This document shows positions 15,757 to 25,739 of a stretch of DNA of 64,000 nt, piece by piece (the first letter of the stretch is position 1; each line of letters opens with the position of its first letter). The stretch is from Clostridium sp. UBA4548. Its GTDB lineage: Bacteria > Bacillota > Clostridia > Clostridiales > Clostridiaceae. The notes under the pieces are model-generated. The model saw only the letters and a program-made list of their open reading frames with translations. It did not search any database and was not told the origin of the DNA. The stretch covers positions 187,041 through 251,040 of the forward strand of contig NZ_DGLI01000025.1 of assembly GCF_002387895.1 (NCBI RefSeq), read 5' to 3'. Made by a program: the position numbers and the translations under genes.

Positions 15757-18261
15757 ATGAGTAATAATAAGATTTCAAAGCCTAATGTAAAAGATAATAA
15801 ACCAACACAGATAAAATTAGAGTCAAGCACAATGAAGCCAAAAACAATAATGCAGTTAAATACAGTGCAAAAGAAGCCAGTTACAAAGATTAAGAAACAA
15901 TTCATCTTAGAAGGATTAGATTGTGCCAACTGCGCATCAAAAATAGAAACTAAACTAAATAGTATGGATGGAATTGCTAGTGCTTCAGTTAATTTTGTAA
16001 CTAAGACTTTGACTATGGAACTAGAAGAAATAACTAAGGTTAATGAGCTAGTTGCTGCATCTATTGAAACAATAAATAAAATTGAATCCCATGTAGTTGT
16101 AAAAGAAAAAGTTTCAGGAAAATCAAATAAATTGGTGATAATGTTAGAAGGTTTATGTTGTGCAAACTGTGCAGCAAAAATTGAAAAGGAAGCTGGAAAT
16201 ATTCCTGATGTTAACAGTGTAATTGTTGACTTTGTTGCTCAAAAACTTATTATGGAAGTTGAGAGCAATGCAGATAAAGATAGTATTGTAGAAGAAGTTA
16301 AGAAAATTGTTAAAAAAATTGAGCCTGATGTAAAGGTATATGTTTTAGAGGGAAATGGAAATAAAAAGCACAAGGATTCACATGGCCATGAACATGGACA
16401 TGACCATAGCCATGAAAGTAATAAGAGTGAATTTATAAGACTTGGAGTTGGAGCTTCAATTTTTGCAGTTGCTTCAATGTTTAATTTTAGTTTTTATACA
16501 GAGCTAATACTTTATTTAATAAGTTATTTACTTGTTGGTGGAGAAGTTGTGCTTAGAGCTCTTAAGAATATTAGAGGAGGTCAAGTTTTTGATGAAAACT
16601 TCCTCATGAGTATAGCAACCATTGGAGCTTTTGCAATTGGTGAGTTTCCAGAAGGAGTAGCTGTTATGCTCTTCTATCAATTAGGTGAAATATTCCAAGG
16701 TATGGCTGTTAATCGTTCTAGAAAATCTATAGCAGCTTTAATGGATATAAGACCCGATTTTGCTAACCTGAAAATTGGTGAGGATATTAAAAAGGTATCC
16801 CCAGAAGAAGTTAATGTAGGTGATATAATAGTTGTAAAACCAGGAGAAAAAGTTCCTCTAGATGGTAAAGTAATTGAAGGTAACTCTATGGTAGACACTT
16901 CTGCTTTAACTGGTGAATCAGTTCCAAGAGAAATAGGTATTGGAGATAATGTACTAGGTGGAGTTATTAATAAAAATGGTCTTTTAACTATAGAAGTAGA
17001 AAAAGAATTTGGAGATTCTACTATTGCTAAAATCCTTGATTTAGTCCAAAATGCAAGTAGTAAAAAGGCTCCTACTGAAAACTTTATAACTAAGTTTGCT
17101 AGATATTATACACCAATTGTAGTTTTCTCTGCTTTAGCCTTAGCAATACTACCACCACTTCTTATAAGTGGAGCAACATTTTCAGAGTGGATATATAGAG
17201 CCTTAGCCTTCCTAGTTGTATCTTGCCCTTGTGCTTTAGTAGTATCTATTCCACTAGGTTTCTTTGGAGGTATTGGTGGGGCTTCAAAAAATGGTATTCT
17301 AGTTAAAGGTGGTAACTATCTTGAAGCTTTAAACAACGTTGAGTTAGTTGTATTTGACAAAACAGGAACCCTTACAAAAGGAGTATTTAAGGTAACTGAT
17401 ATACAGCCACAAGGAAATGTTACAAAGGATGAGCTTCTAACTTATGCAGCTTATGCAGAAAGTTATTCTAACCATCCAATAGCAACTTCGATTTTAAAGG
17501 CATATGGTATGGATATAGCTAAAGAATCAATTGAGAATTATGAAGAAATATCTGGCCATGGTGTAAAAGTTTCTGTTTTAGGAAAAGAAATCTTTGCAGG
17601 TAATCATAAACTGATGATTAGAGAAAATATAGAATATGCACAGATAGAAACTATAGGCACTGTAGTTCATGTAGCTATCAATAAAGAATATGCTGGGTAT
17701 ATTGTAATATCTGATGAAGTTAAAGAAGATTCAGCAGAAGCTATAAAAGCTTTAAAGGCAAGTGGAGTTAGAAAAACTGTTATGCTAACTGGGGATAATA
17801 AAACTGTTGGAACTAAAGTTGCCAAAGAATTAGGGCTAGATCAGGTTTATTCAGAATTATTACCAGACCAAAAAGTTGAAAAAGTAGAACTTTTAGATAA
17901 AGAAAAGTCTTCTAAGGGTAAGTTAATATTTGTTGGTGATGGAATAAATGATGCTCCAGTTTTAGCTAGAGCTGATATAGGTATTGCAATGGGTGGTGTT
18001 GGTTCAGATGCTGCAATTGAAGCCGCTGATGTAGTTATTATGACTGATGAGCCTTCCAAAATTGCAACCGCTATAAGAATAGCTAAGAAAACAAGAACAA
18101 TAGTAATGCAAAATATAATCTTTGCCTTAGGAATTAAAGCAATAATACTAGTTCTTGTAGCTTTTGGAGTGGGGACTATGTGGGAAGCTGTATTTGGTGA
18201 TGTTGGTGTTACACTAATTGCAGTATTAAATTCTATGAGAGCAATGAAAACAGAAAAATAA
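15757..18261 (+). CDS. cadA: Heavy-metal-exporting P1B-type ATPase with two metal-binding domains
   Basis: 834 residues, longer than typical CadA because of two N-terminal HMA domains (CANC at 56-59 and about 135-138) and a His-rich linker near 206-222 (HGHEHGHDHSHE). Then come the P1B core: membrane CPC in SCPCALVV near 490, phosphorylation site DKTGTLT near 534, and hinge GDGIND near 727. It pumps divalent soft metals (Cd, Zn, Pb) out of the cytoplasm at the cost of ATP. RBS GGGGGGAG precedes the ATG. It is controlled by the upstream cadC and operator. The His-rich stretch suggests zinc handling as well as cadmium. Confidence 0.93.
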   Translation: MSNNKISKPNVKDNKPTQIKLESSTMKPKTIMQLNTVQKKPVTKIKKQFILEGLDCANCASKIETKLNSMDGIASASVNFVTKTLTMELEEITKVNELVAASIETINKIESHVVVKEKVSGKSNKLVIMLEGLCCANCAAKIEKEAGNIPDVNSVIVDFVAQKLIMEVESNADKDSIVEEVKKIVKKIEPDVKVYVLEGNGNKKHKDSHGHEHGHDHSHESNKSEFIRLGVGASIFAVASMFNFSFYTELILYLISYLLVGGEVVLRALKNIRGGQVFDENFLMSIATIGAFAIGEFPEGVAVMLFYQLGEIFQGMAVNRSRKSIAALMDIRPDFANLKIGEDIKKVSPEEVNVGDIIVVKPGEKVPLDGKVIEGNSMVDTSALTGESVPREIGIGDNVLGGVINKNGLLTIEVEKEFGDSTIAKILDLVQNASSKKAPTENFITKFARYYTPIVVFSALALAILPPLLISGATFSEWIYRALAFLVVSCPCALVVSIPLGFFGGIGGASKNGILVKGGNYLEALNNVELVVFDKTGTLTKGVFKVTDIQPQGNVTKDELLTYAAYAESYSNHPIATSILKAYGMDIAKESIENYEEISGHGVKVSVLGKEIFAGNHKLMIRENIEYAQIETIGTVVHVAINKEYAGYIVISDEVKEDSAEAIKALKASGVRKTVMLTGDNKTVGTKVAKELGLDQVYSELLPDQKVEKVELLDKEKSSKGKLIFVGDGINDAPVLARADIGIAMGGVGSDAAIEAADVVIMTDEPSKIATAIRIAKKTRTIVMQNIIFALGIKAIILVLVAFGVGTMWEAVFGDVGVTLIAVLNSMRAMKTEK

Positions 18262-18270
18262 CTAAAAACT

Positions 18271-18302
18271 ATGCAGCCATAATTTATGGCTGCATAACTT
18301 TT
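18271..18302 (+). terminator. Hairpin after cadA
   Basis: ATGCAGCCATAA and TTATGGCTGCAT form a perfect 12-bp stem followed by AACTTTT. Likely terminates the cad operon before the methyltransferase gene. Confidence 0.8.
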
Positions 18303-18316
18303 ATGGGGGTGTATCT

Positions 18317-18937
18317 ATGGACAACTTGAGCAATAAGAAAATATATAAGAAATGGGCTAAAATATATGATAAGTTTTTTGGAAGTAGTATATTTAATAGT
18401 CAAAGAAAATTAGAAATTAATCTTTTAACATTAAATCCAGAAGATAAGATTTTATTTATAGGTGTAGGAACAGGTGAGGATCTTAAGTTTTTGCCTAAGG
18501 GAGTACAAGTTACTGGAATAGATATAACTGAGGAAATGCTAGAAGTTGCAAGGAAAAAGGTTGATGTTCTTAATTTAGAGAAGGTTAATATATTGAATAT
18601 GGATGCAATGAATTTAAGCTTTCAGGATAAAGAATTCGATTACGTTATTTTAAATCTAATTTTATCTGTAGTTCCAGATGGTAATAAGTGTTTAAAAGAA
18701 GCTTACAGAGTATTAAAGCCAAATGGAAAAATTGCAATATTTGATAAGTTTGCTGGTGAGGGACAAAGAGAAAGTGTAGTAAAAGCCTTGTTGAATAAAT
18801 TAACTAAATCCCTTGGAACCGATATAAATAGAAAGTTTTCACAAATAGCAGTGGGCATAAACTTAAAAGTTGTTGAGGAAAGAAAGAGTATATTTGGAGG
18901 CCTGTACAAGATTATGATACTAAAAAAAGCTGATTAG
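18317..18937 (+). CDS. Class I SAM-dependent methyltransferase
   Basis: 206 residues with the Rossmann SAM site GVGTGED near residue 51, an acidic end of strand 2 (VTGIDITEEML near 72), and the post-II motif YVILNLILSVVPD near 115. It resembles UbiE/Methyltransf_11 proteins, and homologues occur next to metal-efflux genes in clostridia. GGGGG lies 9-10 bases upstream of the ATG. It sits between the cad operon and a ZIP transporter, so a role in metal or metalloid response is possible but unproven. Confidence 0.8.
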   Translation: MDNLSNKKIYKKWAKIYDKFFGSSIFNSQRKLEINLLTLNPEDKILFIGVGTGEDLKFLPKGVQVTGIDITEEMLEVARKKVDVLNLEKVNILNMDAMNLSFQDKEFDYVILNLILSVVPDGNKCLKEAYRVLKPNGKIAIFDKFAGEGQRESVVKALLNKLTKSLGTDINRKFSQIAVGINLKVVEERKSIFGGLYKIMILKKAD

Positions 18938-19061
18938 ATTATATTGTTAATCCCAATTGAACCTAATATATGATATAAATTTATTTAAATTATAAATAAA
19001 TACAAGAAGTAAAACCTACATTTAATTTTGAAGAAGAAATTTTCATAACTTTATCCATAAA

Positions 19062-19100
19062 GAGGTTGTCTCAAAGCAGAGTTTTGAGACAACCCATTTA
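19062..19100. terminator. Bidirectional terminator
   Basis: GGTTGTCTCAAA and TTTGAGACAACC form a perfect 12-bp stem between the convergent methyltransferase and ZIP genes, with T-rich DNA on the plus side. Confidence 0.8.
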
Positions 19101-19114
19101 ACTTTTTTTATATA

Positions 19115-19873
19115 CTATTTTCCAAGAAAAGAAATCATCAAAATTCCCACAATCATTCCTAAAACATTACCTACTGTTGAGAGCTTACCTTTCCAAATTT
19201 CCCTTGAGCTTGGTAAAGTCTCTCGATAAATAATATAAAGTATCATTCCACCAGCAAGGGCAAGGCTAAAACAGATAACCAGAGGTGAGAGAGTCCCTAA
19301 CAATGTACCTAGTACTGACCCCAATCCCATAGGCAAAGAGGTAATCAGTGAAAAGGCTAGAAGAATGGCGGTATTGGATTTATACTCTCTAAGAAGTATG
19401 CCTAATGTTAAACCTTCAGGAATTCCATGAATTACTAATGCTAAAGCAAGATGAAAACCTTTTGTAGAATTACTGCAAAATAGAGAGCCAAAGGCTATAC
19501 CCCCAGGAATATTATGAATACCAATTCCAATAGCCATTAACATAGCAGCTTTAAAATATCTATGATTTATTCGTGAAGAGGTATGTTCATGATTATGTTC
19601 TAATTCGCTATCAAGTAATACAGAAATGATAAGTCCGAATGTAATACCTATTATACCAATATATACACTTCCAACTTCAAAGGACTCTGGTAATAGATCA
19701 AAGCATACAATTGCTAGCATTAGTCCACCAACAAACCCTAGTAATGTACCTTTAAATCTTTTGCCACGTTTCTTTACAAAAGACGAAAGTAACATTCCAG
19801 TAAGTAAACCAATAAGTGAAATGACAAAACCTAATATCCCCATAGTAAGTGTTGAGATGAAAATGTTATTCAT
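19115..19873 (-). CDS. ZIP-family divalent metal transporter
   Basis: 252 residues with eight predicted helices. The metal-path motifs of the GufA/ZupT branch are present: HNIPGGIAFG in helix 4 and HGIPEGLTLG in helix 5. A short histidine-containing loop (ELEHNHEH) lies between helices 3 and 4. ZIP proteins bring Zn, Fe or Mn into the cytoplasm. AGGAG on the minus strand precedes the ATG. It lies next to the cad efflux genes but is transcribed towards them, so the region combines import and export functions. Confidence 0.88.
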   Translation of the reverse strand: MNNIFISTLTMGILGFVISLIGLLTGMLLSSFVKKRGKRFKGTLLGFVGGLMLAIVCFDLLPESFEVGSVYIGIIGITFGLIISVLLDSELEHNHEHTSSRINHRYFKAAMLMAIGIGIHNIPGGIAFGSLFCSNSTKGFHLALALVIHGIPEGLTLGILLREYKSNTAILLAFSLITSLPMGLGSVLGTLLGTLSPLVICFSLALAGGMILYIIYRETLPSSREIWKGKLSTVGNVLGMIVGILMISFLGK

Positions 19874-20078
19874 ATATACTCCTAAGAATTAATACATAAG
19901 TATTTTATGAGTAGTATAGCAACTATATGACTGAATAATAGATATTAACATGAGTTGCAATAAAGATACAGACAATAATCTAGTTGAAGTAACAAACGAC
20001 TTTGGATTGCTATATTTTTTATTACAGTATCAAGTACTATTGTATTAGTAGAAGATATTTATGATAATAGGAACTTAA
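19874..20078. other. Intergenic region between ZIP gene and His-rich remnant
   Basis: About 200 bases. It should carry the ZIP promoter on the minus strand, but no clear box is seen. Confidence 0.35.
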
Positions 20079-20273
20079 TTTGCTTCTACAGAAGAGCATA
20101 ATCATGAGCATAGCCATACAGCTATAACTCATGAACATAGTCACGATGATGGCCATCATAATCATTTTCATGATAAAACTATTGTAGGAAAGCATAGTCA
20201 TGCCCATACTCATGAGGAACATATTTATTCACATAAGCACTTATTGGATATTCACCATAGTCATGCTCATTAA
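20079..20273 (+). pseudogene. His-rich metal-binding domain remnant
   Basis: An open frame of about 64 codons that follows an in-frame stop and has no start codon. It encodes a peptide packed with HxH repeats (EEHNHEHSHTAITHEHSH, then HSHAHTHEEHIYSHKH) and ends HHSHAH. This looks like the tail or linker of a zinc or nickel transporter or chaperone whose front has been lost. It points away from the ZIP gene. It could still matter if fused by rearrangement elsewhere, but as it stands it is a fragment. Confidence 0.55.
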
Positions 20274-20578
20274 AATAGTATTAAAATACTTAGGTTATTT
20301 ATCTCGAAATTATTATTCTGGAAAGTATAGTATAACTTCACCAAAAGGTCTATATGCACTTAAGATAAATGAAAATGAAAAAGTAGACTATCAAATTTTT
20401 TAATTCTATTAAGTCTCTTTATGTTAGTATACTTTATGTCTTGATTATGAGATGAAAGCCGGTTAGTTTACATTATGCAACTTTAACCGGCTTTTGTTTT
20501 GCCAATAATATTGAAATATGGATTTATAATGGACTACTAGGTAATCTCTACCTAAAAGACAGTGAAGCAAGCTCAAGA
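20274..20578. other. Intergenic region with one terminator
   Basis: About 300 bases. The only clear element is the hairpin at 20455-20497. Confidence 0.4.
20455..20497. terminator. Hairpin terminator
   Basis: AAAGCCGGTTA pairs with TAACCGGCTTT and is followed by TGTTTTG. GC content in the stem is much higher than in the surroundings, as expected for an intrinsic terminator. Confidence 0.75.
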
Positions 20579-21022
20579 TTATTTTTCTTTATTAGTCAGT
20601 CTATATTCATCTCTTAATGGCCAAAATAATTTAAATTGTAATTTTTCAACTTCTCTCTTTTGCTTATAGCTAACCCTAAGGGTAACATTGTCAGGAATAT
20701 CTATTCCTGATGGAACATTCTTTAATAATGAGTTAATATGTTTATTTACTTTAAGATTTGTTATTTCGTCAAAAACGTTGTCTAGCATAACATCATAGTT
20801 ACCACTCATATCTTTAACCACTTCATAAAGTTCTTCTTTATTGGCATATTCATATGAATCTCCAGACCCAATCCACTCCATAAGAGCAGATCTACTAAAT
20901 CTCCATTCCCTGCCTATTTTTCTAGCTGGTATATGCTCTTCTCTTAATAATTTTATCAACGTTCTTTCTCCCACACCTAAAAAATCGCAGGCCTGTTCCA
21001 AATTTAAAATATCATTATCCAT
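20579..21022 (-). CDS. Excisionase/AlpA-type helix-turn-helix protein
   Basis: 147 residues. The first ~55 form an HTH_17 (MerR-like, excisionase) domain: LEQACDFLGVGERTLIKLL ... RKIGREWRFSRSALMEW. The remaining ~90 residues are a conserved-looking regulatory tail of unknown fold. The ATG at 21022 has AAAGGAG 9 bases upstream, whereas a longer frame from 21043 would overlap that site. It is divergent from the ABC exporter with 193 bases between, so it probably regulates that pair rather than acting as a phage excisionase. No integrase is nearby. Confidence 0.7.
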   Translation of the reverse strand: MDNDILNLEQACDFLGVGERTLIKLLREEHIPARKIGREWRFSRSALMEWIGSGDSYEYANKEELYEVVKDMSGNYDVMLDNVFDEITNLKVNKHINSLLKNVPSGIDIPDNVTLRVSYKQKREVEKLQFKLFWPLRDEYRLTNKEK

Positions 21023-21215
21023 CTTCCGCCGCTCCTTTGACATAGAGAATAATTTTTTTTGATTATTTAATTTAAATTATACGATAATTAATATTCTTGG
21101 TCAACTTAATAAGTAGCAAGATAGCATTATAGTGTAATTATAATGGTGTTTAATGTGCATATAATTGTATTTTAATGTAATTGGTAGTATTATTGTTAAA
21201 AGGGGGGGGATTGCT

Positions 21216-22985
21216 ATGTCAAAACTAAAAATTGAACCTATGAAACAACCAGATAAAATTTTAAACTATTGGAAGAAAGAAAAGTTTTTGGTAACCTGCA
21301 TTATAGTATTTGGAATAGCTAGTAATACTTCAATGATTCTAGGTCCTATATATCAAGGTAAACTTATAGATTCTATTGCAGAGGGTAATAGCTTATCATC
21401 AGTAGTATTAGTTGCTACTTTGTATGCTATGCTCATTGGAATTACTCAGCTGTTTCGTTATTTTAAGCGTTTTTATATAAGACGTTTTGCAAATAGCACA
21501 AGTTCAACTATGAGGTTTATGATATACAATAATATAATGAGCAAAAGTACTTCAGAGCTTGATAATGAAAACACTGGTAACCTTATGACAAGAGTAATTT
21601 CTGATGTGGATTTATGTGTTGAAGGAATGCGAAAGTTTACAACCGAAGTTTTCGATACTGGTGTGCTTATGATATCCTATCTAATATCAATGCTTTTTTA
21701 TGATGTGAAAATAACTATGCTTTCTATTATCTTTGTTCCAGTTGCTATGGCAATTGCTGAAAAATTAAAAAGTGTTATTTACAAGTACGCTAGGGAGTAT
21801 CGAAAGAAAAGCAGCGATATTGCAGATGTTACTTATGATATGATTGAAAATTCCATGCTTTATCGTGTCACTGGTATGGAAGTTAAAAATAGAGCTCGGT
21901 ATAATGAGGAACTGGAGGATTTAAAGAACAAAGCTATAAAGGCCAGTATATTGGAAAACTCTATGCAGCCTATTTATAACGTTATAGCAATGCTTGGAAT
22001 AATTATGGTTATTTACCTTGGAGGTACAAAGGTTATTAGAGGAGGCTGGACTGTAGGAAGCTTTTCTACTTATATTGCCATGTTTACAGCTATGGCTACT
22101 AAGGCAAGTAAAGCAGCAAAGCTCTTTAATTCCGTTCAAAAGTCTCAGATTTCTTGGAAACGTATTGAACCATATCTTTCAGACTACAAAACTAAGGATA
22201 GTTCTTCTAGTATAGATAATAGGGATACCATGTTATCAGTGGAGGGCCTTAGTTTTTCTTATGGTGAAGGCCGTGAAAATATAATCGAGAATATAAGCTT
22301 TAAAGCTAAGAAGGGTGAAATTATAGGTATAACTGGATCAATTGCTTCAGGTAAATCTACACTTGGATTATCCCTTTTAGGATTATATCCTTATTTAGGT
22401 AGTATTAAAGTTGATGGCAGAGAACTTAATGATTACTCCCAGTATGAGCGAAGCCAAATGATTTCTTATTTAGGGCATAAGCCACAGTTACTTTCTGATT
22501 CAATATACAACAATATAACCATGGGCAGTAGCAAAGAAATCTCAGATGTTTTAAAGGATGTTTGCTTTGATACAGATTTGGATGCAATGCAAAAGGGGCA
22601 AGATACCTTGGTTGGAAACAGTGGAATAAAATTAAGCGGGGGTCAGCAGGCAAGAATAGCTCTTGCTAGAGCACTTATTAATAAGAATAAAATTATAATA
22701 TTAGATGACCCTTTTTCAGCAGTTGACATGAAGACAGAAGAAAAAATTATTGAAAACTTAAGAAGCAATTATAAAGACAGTTTGATTATTTTAATTTCTC
22801 ACCGTTTAGCTATCTTCAATAGGATAAATAGAATAATCTTATTAAAAAATGATACAACCGCTGATATGGGCACACATGAAGAGCTCATGAAAAAATCTGA
22901 TGTTTATGCCACAATATATAATTTGCAATGTACAGAGGGGGGAGACTATGAAGAGCAATACTTTGATAAAGCAGTCAATGAGTAA
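21216..22985 (+). CDS. ABC exporter half-transporter, degenerate-site subunit
   Basis: 589 residues: six membrane helices in residues ~25-300 and an ATPase domain with Walker A GSIASGKST near 370, signature LSGGQQ, Walker B IIILDDPFSAVD and a switch His in LISHRL. Asp replaces the catalytic Glu after Walker B. With the next gene's SQGQ signature this makes one degenerate and one consensus ATP site, the hallmark of heterodimeric exporters such as BmrCD. ATG 21216 has GGGGGGG 6 bases upstream. It overlaps the next gene by 38 bases. Exports drugs, peptides or lipids; substrate unknown. Confidence 0.88.
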   Translation: MSKLKIEPMKQPDKILNYWKKEKFLVTCIIVFGIASNTSMILGPIYQGKLIDSIAEGNSLSSVVLVATLYAMLIGITQLFRYFKRFYIRRFANSTSSTMRFMIYNNIMSKSTSELDNENTGNLMTRVISDVDLCVEGMRKFTTEVFDTGVLMISYLISMLFYDVKITMLSIIFVPVAMAIAEKLKSVIYKYAREYRKKSSDIADVTYDMIENSMLYRVTGMEVKNRARYNEELEDLKNKAIKASILENSMQPIYNVIAMLGIIMVIYLGGTKVIRGGWTVGSFSTYIAMFTAMATKASKAAKLFNSVQKSQISWKRIEPYLSDYKTKDSSSSIDNRDTMLSVEGLSFSYGEGRENIIENISFKAKKGEIIGITGSIASGKSTLGLSLLGLYPYLGSIKVDGRELNDYSQYERSQMISYLGHKPQLLSDSIYNNITMGSSKEISDVLKDVCFDTDLDAMQKGQDTLVGNSGIKLSGGQQARIALARALINKNKIIILDDPFSAVDMKTEEKIIENLRSNYKDSLIILISHRLAIFNRINRIILLKNDTTADMGTHEELMKKSDVYATIYNLQCTEGGDYEEQYFDKAVNE

Positions 22986-24696
22986 AGTAATTAAAAATAA
23001 TATGAAGCTAAGTGTATTATTACTAGTTGCCATTTGTGGTGTTGTAGTTACAACCTTAATTCCGCCACAGATTTTAAAATATATAGTAGACAACAACCTT
23101 GTACCCAAAAACAACGATAAATTACTTGTATTAGCTATTTCTTATATTGTAATAATACTTTTTATAGGAATTTTTGATTTCGTAAAAGAGGCTATTCTTA
23201 CAATAATGGGACAAAAAATAACTGAAGAGATAAAAATAGAAATGATGGAAAAACTTGAAAAGGTAAATGCAATGTTCTTTTCCTCAAACAGCTCTGGAGC
23301 AGTGGTTTCAAGATTTACAAATGATGTTGATGCAATTAGTTCACTGTTTACTAATGGTATAGTTGGAATGATGGTTGACGGCTTTAAGCTTATAGGCATT
23401 GTAATTTCAATCTGGATGTTCAGTAGTAGGATTGGATTTGTAACAATATTACTTCTGCCAGCTATTTATGGTATTACGCGGTTTTTTCAAAAGAGGATGC
23501 TTAAAGCACAGTTAGAGAATCGAATACTTATAGGTAAGGTAAACAATCATATATCGGAAAGTATAAAAAATATACAGATGATTAAATCCTACAGCAAAGA
23601 AAAGTATATGGAAGAGAACTATAAGACACATTTACTTGATAATTATAAAACTGTAGATAAAGTTAATTTTTATGATTCAGTTTACTCACCTTTGATTCAG
23701 TTAATTCGTGCAGTTGTTATAGCTTTCATTGTAGTGTTGTCTTCTAGTCAGCTAAATTTTTTGGGCATATCCCTTGGTATGGTTGCAGCAACAATAGAAT
23801 TAATATCTAACCTGTTTGCACCAATTGAAAACCTTGGTATGGAGCTTCAGAATATTCAGCAGGCCATATCAGGTATTAAAAGGGTAAATGATTTTTATAG
23901 TGAACCTGAAGATGAGATTAAGAAAGATGAACTGAAGTCAGAAGATATTATTCAAAATCGTGGAGATGTGAGATTATCTTTTAACCATATTTCCTTTCAA
24001 TATGAAGAAGGCACTAATATTCTTCAAGATATTAACCTTAGATTAAAACCAAATGAGAAGGTTACTTTTGTAGGAAGGACAGGAGTAGGCAAAACAACAT
24101 TATTTAAACTTATAATGGGACTTTTAAGGCCAACAAAGGGCAGTATTACTATAAATGGAATAGATGTTTATGAGATATCAAACTCAGAAAAACGTAAGCT
24201 TTTTGGGTATGTTGATCAAAACTTTCATGTAATTAAGGGTACTGTGGCAGACCAGATAAGCTTAAAGGATGAAAGTATTTCAAGGGAGCAAATAGAAAAA
24301 GCTCTGGATTTTGTAGGACTTAAAGAATATGTAGAATCACTGGAAAAGGGCGTGGATACTAAAGTAGTCAATGATACACTTTTTTCACAAGGACAAAAGC
24401 AACTTTTGGCTATAGCCAGGGCTATTGTAACAAATCCACCTATTCTTTTATTAGATGAGATTACGGCAAACCTTGATTCTATCACAGAAGAAAGAATAGT
24501 ATCTGTACTTGGCAAAGCAAGTGAGGCCCATACCATACTGTCTATATCTCACCGTTTGTCCTCCATGATTGTTAGTGACACTGTTGTTATATTAGAACAT
24601 GGCAGAGTTAAAAATGCGGGTTCCCCTGAAGTACTTCTTGAAAGTGATGATTGGTACCGCAGTCATATTGCACTTGAGAAACTCACATGGAGTTAA
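22948..24696 (+). CDS. ABC exporter half-transporter, catalytic subunit
   Basis: 582 residues: N-terminal six-helix domain and C-terminal ATPase with Walker A GRTGVGKTT, signature variant FSQGQKQ, Walker B ILLLDEITANLD with the catalytic Glu present, and switch His in SISHRL. It pairs with the upstream subunit. ATG 22948 follows AGAGGGGGGAG and lies inside the end of the upstream gene, so the two are translationally coupled. A longer frame from 22900 is ignored for lack of a ribosome binding site. Confidence 0.88.
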   Translation: MKSNTLIKQSMSKVIKNNMKLSVLLLVAICGVVVTTLIPPQILKYIVDNNLVPKNNDKLLVLAISYIVIILFIGIFDFVKEAILTIMGQKITEEIKIEMMEKLEKVNAMFFSSNSSGAVVSRFTNDVDAISSLFTNGIVGMMVDGFKLIGIVISIWMFSSRIGFVTILLLPAIYGITRFFQKRMLKAQLENRILIGKVNNHISESIKNIQMIKSYSKEKYMEENYKTHLLDNYKTVDKVNFYDSVYSPLIQLIRAVVIAFIVVLSSSQLNFLGISLGMVAATIELISNLFAPIENLGMELQNIQQAISGIKRVNDFYSEPEDEIKKDELKSEDIIQNRGDVRLSFNHISFQYEEGTNILQDINLRLKPNEKVTFVGRTGVGKTTLFKLIMGLLRPTKGSITINGIDVYEISNSEKRKLFGYVDQNFHVIKGTVADQISLKDESISREQIEKALDFVGLKEYVESLEKGVDTKVVNDTLFSQGQKQLLAIARAIVTNPPILLLDEITANLDSITEERIVSVLGKASEAHTILSISHRLSSMIVSDTVVILEHGRVKNAGSPEVLLESDDWYRSHIALEKLTWS

Positions 24697-24956
24697 TTCA
24701 TAAGTATACCACAGCCCCTTGAACAAAAAATAATATTAGAATAGGTATCTTAATTATTTGCCAGTAATAATAAACACAGAGTTTGTAGTGGAGATAGAAA
24801 AGGAGAGAGAGGGGAATTTTAGGCTTAGGTGAAAACTCTCACTCTAACATTGGCAAACAGCTAAAAACACATTAGATTTTAAGGAACAAGCGTTAACTTC
24901 TTAACATAGTATATATTAGGGAGTAAAGTCTCTAATAAAAGTAAAAGGTGACAAAT

Positions 24957-25739
24957 ATGAAAAATTTAGAACCTATTAACAATACTTCAATAGATTATTT
25001 TCAAGGTATACAAGAAAAATTACAAGCTTTGTCTGTTAATACCTGTACAGGCAATGAAACTGTATTATTAATCCAAGATAATCTTTCTTGGGGATTTAGT
25101 TCTATGACTGATGAACTCCAAGCACAAGGAGTAAATTTTTGCACCATAAGTTCAGATCAAATTGGCTCTATTGATTTATCTAGGTTTAAAGAAATAATAA
25201 TTCCTTCTGCACAATTTCAGCCTTACTATTCAAATATAATGCCAAATGGAGCAATTCTACCTTCCATTGAAGATTTTGTAAGAAGTGGTGGTATATTATC
25301 TGCAAATTTAGCTTGGGTTCAATATTATTCTACTGTTGCTACCTTTGTAGGTGGACTTAAGTACCAAGTAAGATACACTGAAAACAATAATATAGCAAAT
25401 AGCACCCACCCAATAATTACTGCAGCACTTCCTTGCTTTGGTGGTAATTGTGGACAAATCATAGATCAGGGTTATAGAAATGATTTAGATGGCTGGAGTG
25501 CATCATCCCATGGATATTTTACTAATTTGCCAGTAGGAACTGTAGTAATTCTTACTGATGAAAATAATAACACAGTTATGATAGAATATCCTTATGGTAG
25601 AGGCAGAGTCATAGTAACCTTTACAACTCCAGAATGGGATTATTACTTTGGTGGAAGGAAACTATTAGCAAATGAACTTGCTTATCAAAGTTATCTAGTA
25701 AGACGAGGATCTAGAGGACTTCTTGTTGAAGTAGAATAA
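24957..25739 (+). CDS. Class-I glutamine-amidotransferase-like (ThuA/DUF4350-like) protein
   Basis: 260 residues. The order of predicted strands (TVLLIQDNLSW, GVNFCTISSDQ, EIIIPSA, GGILSANLA) and the late GRGRVIVTFTTPEWDY resemble the flavodoxin-like fold of GATase1/ThuA-type proteins, in which a late strand checks for trehalose- or cell-surface-related substrates. No GATase Cys nucleophile is evident, so it may be a binding protein. AAAGGTG precedes ATG 24957 by 7 bases. Standalone gene ending before the terminator at 25865. Family assignment is tentative. Confidence 0.5.
   Translation: MKNLEPINNTSIDYFQGIQEKLQALSVNTCTGNETVLLIQDNLSWGFSSMTDELQAQGVNFCTISSDQIGSIDLSRFKEIIIPSAQFQPYYSNIMPNGAILPSIEDFVRSGGILSANLAWVQYYSTVATFVGGLKYQVRYTENNNIANSTHPIITAALPCFGGNCGQIIDQGYRNDLDGWSASSHGYFTNLPVGTVVILTDENNNTVMIEYPYGRGRVIVTFTTPEWDYYFGGRKLLANELAYQSYLVRRGSRGLLVEVE

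Noticed and set aside
20579..21022. Phage excisionase as evidence for a prophage
   Set aside because: No integrase, repressor, structural or lysis gene is nearby, and attachment-site repeats were not found.
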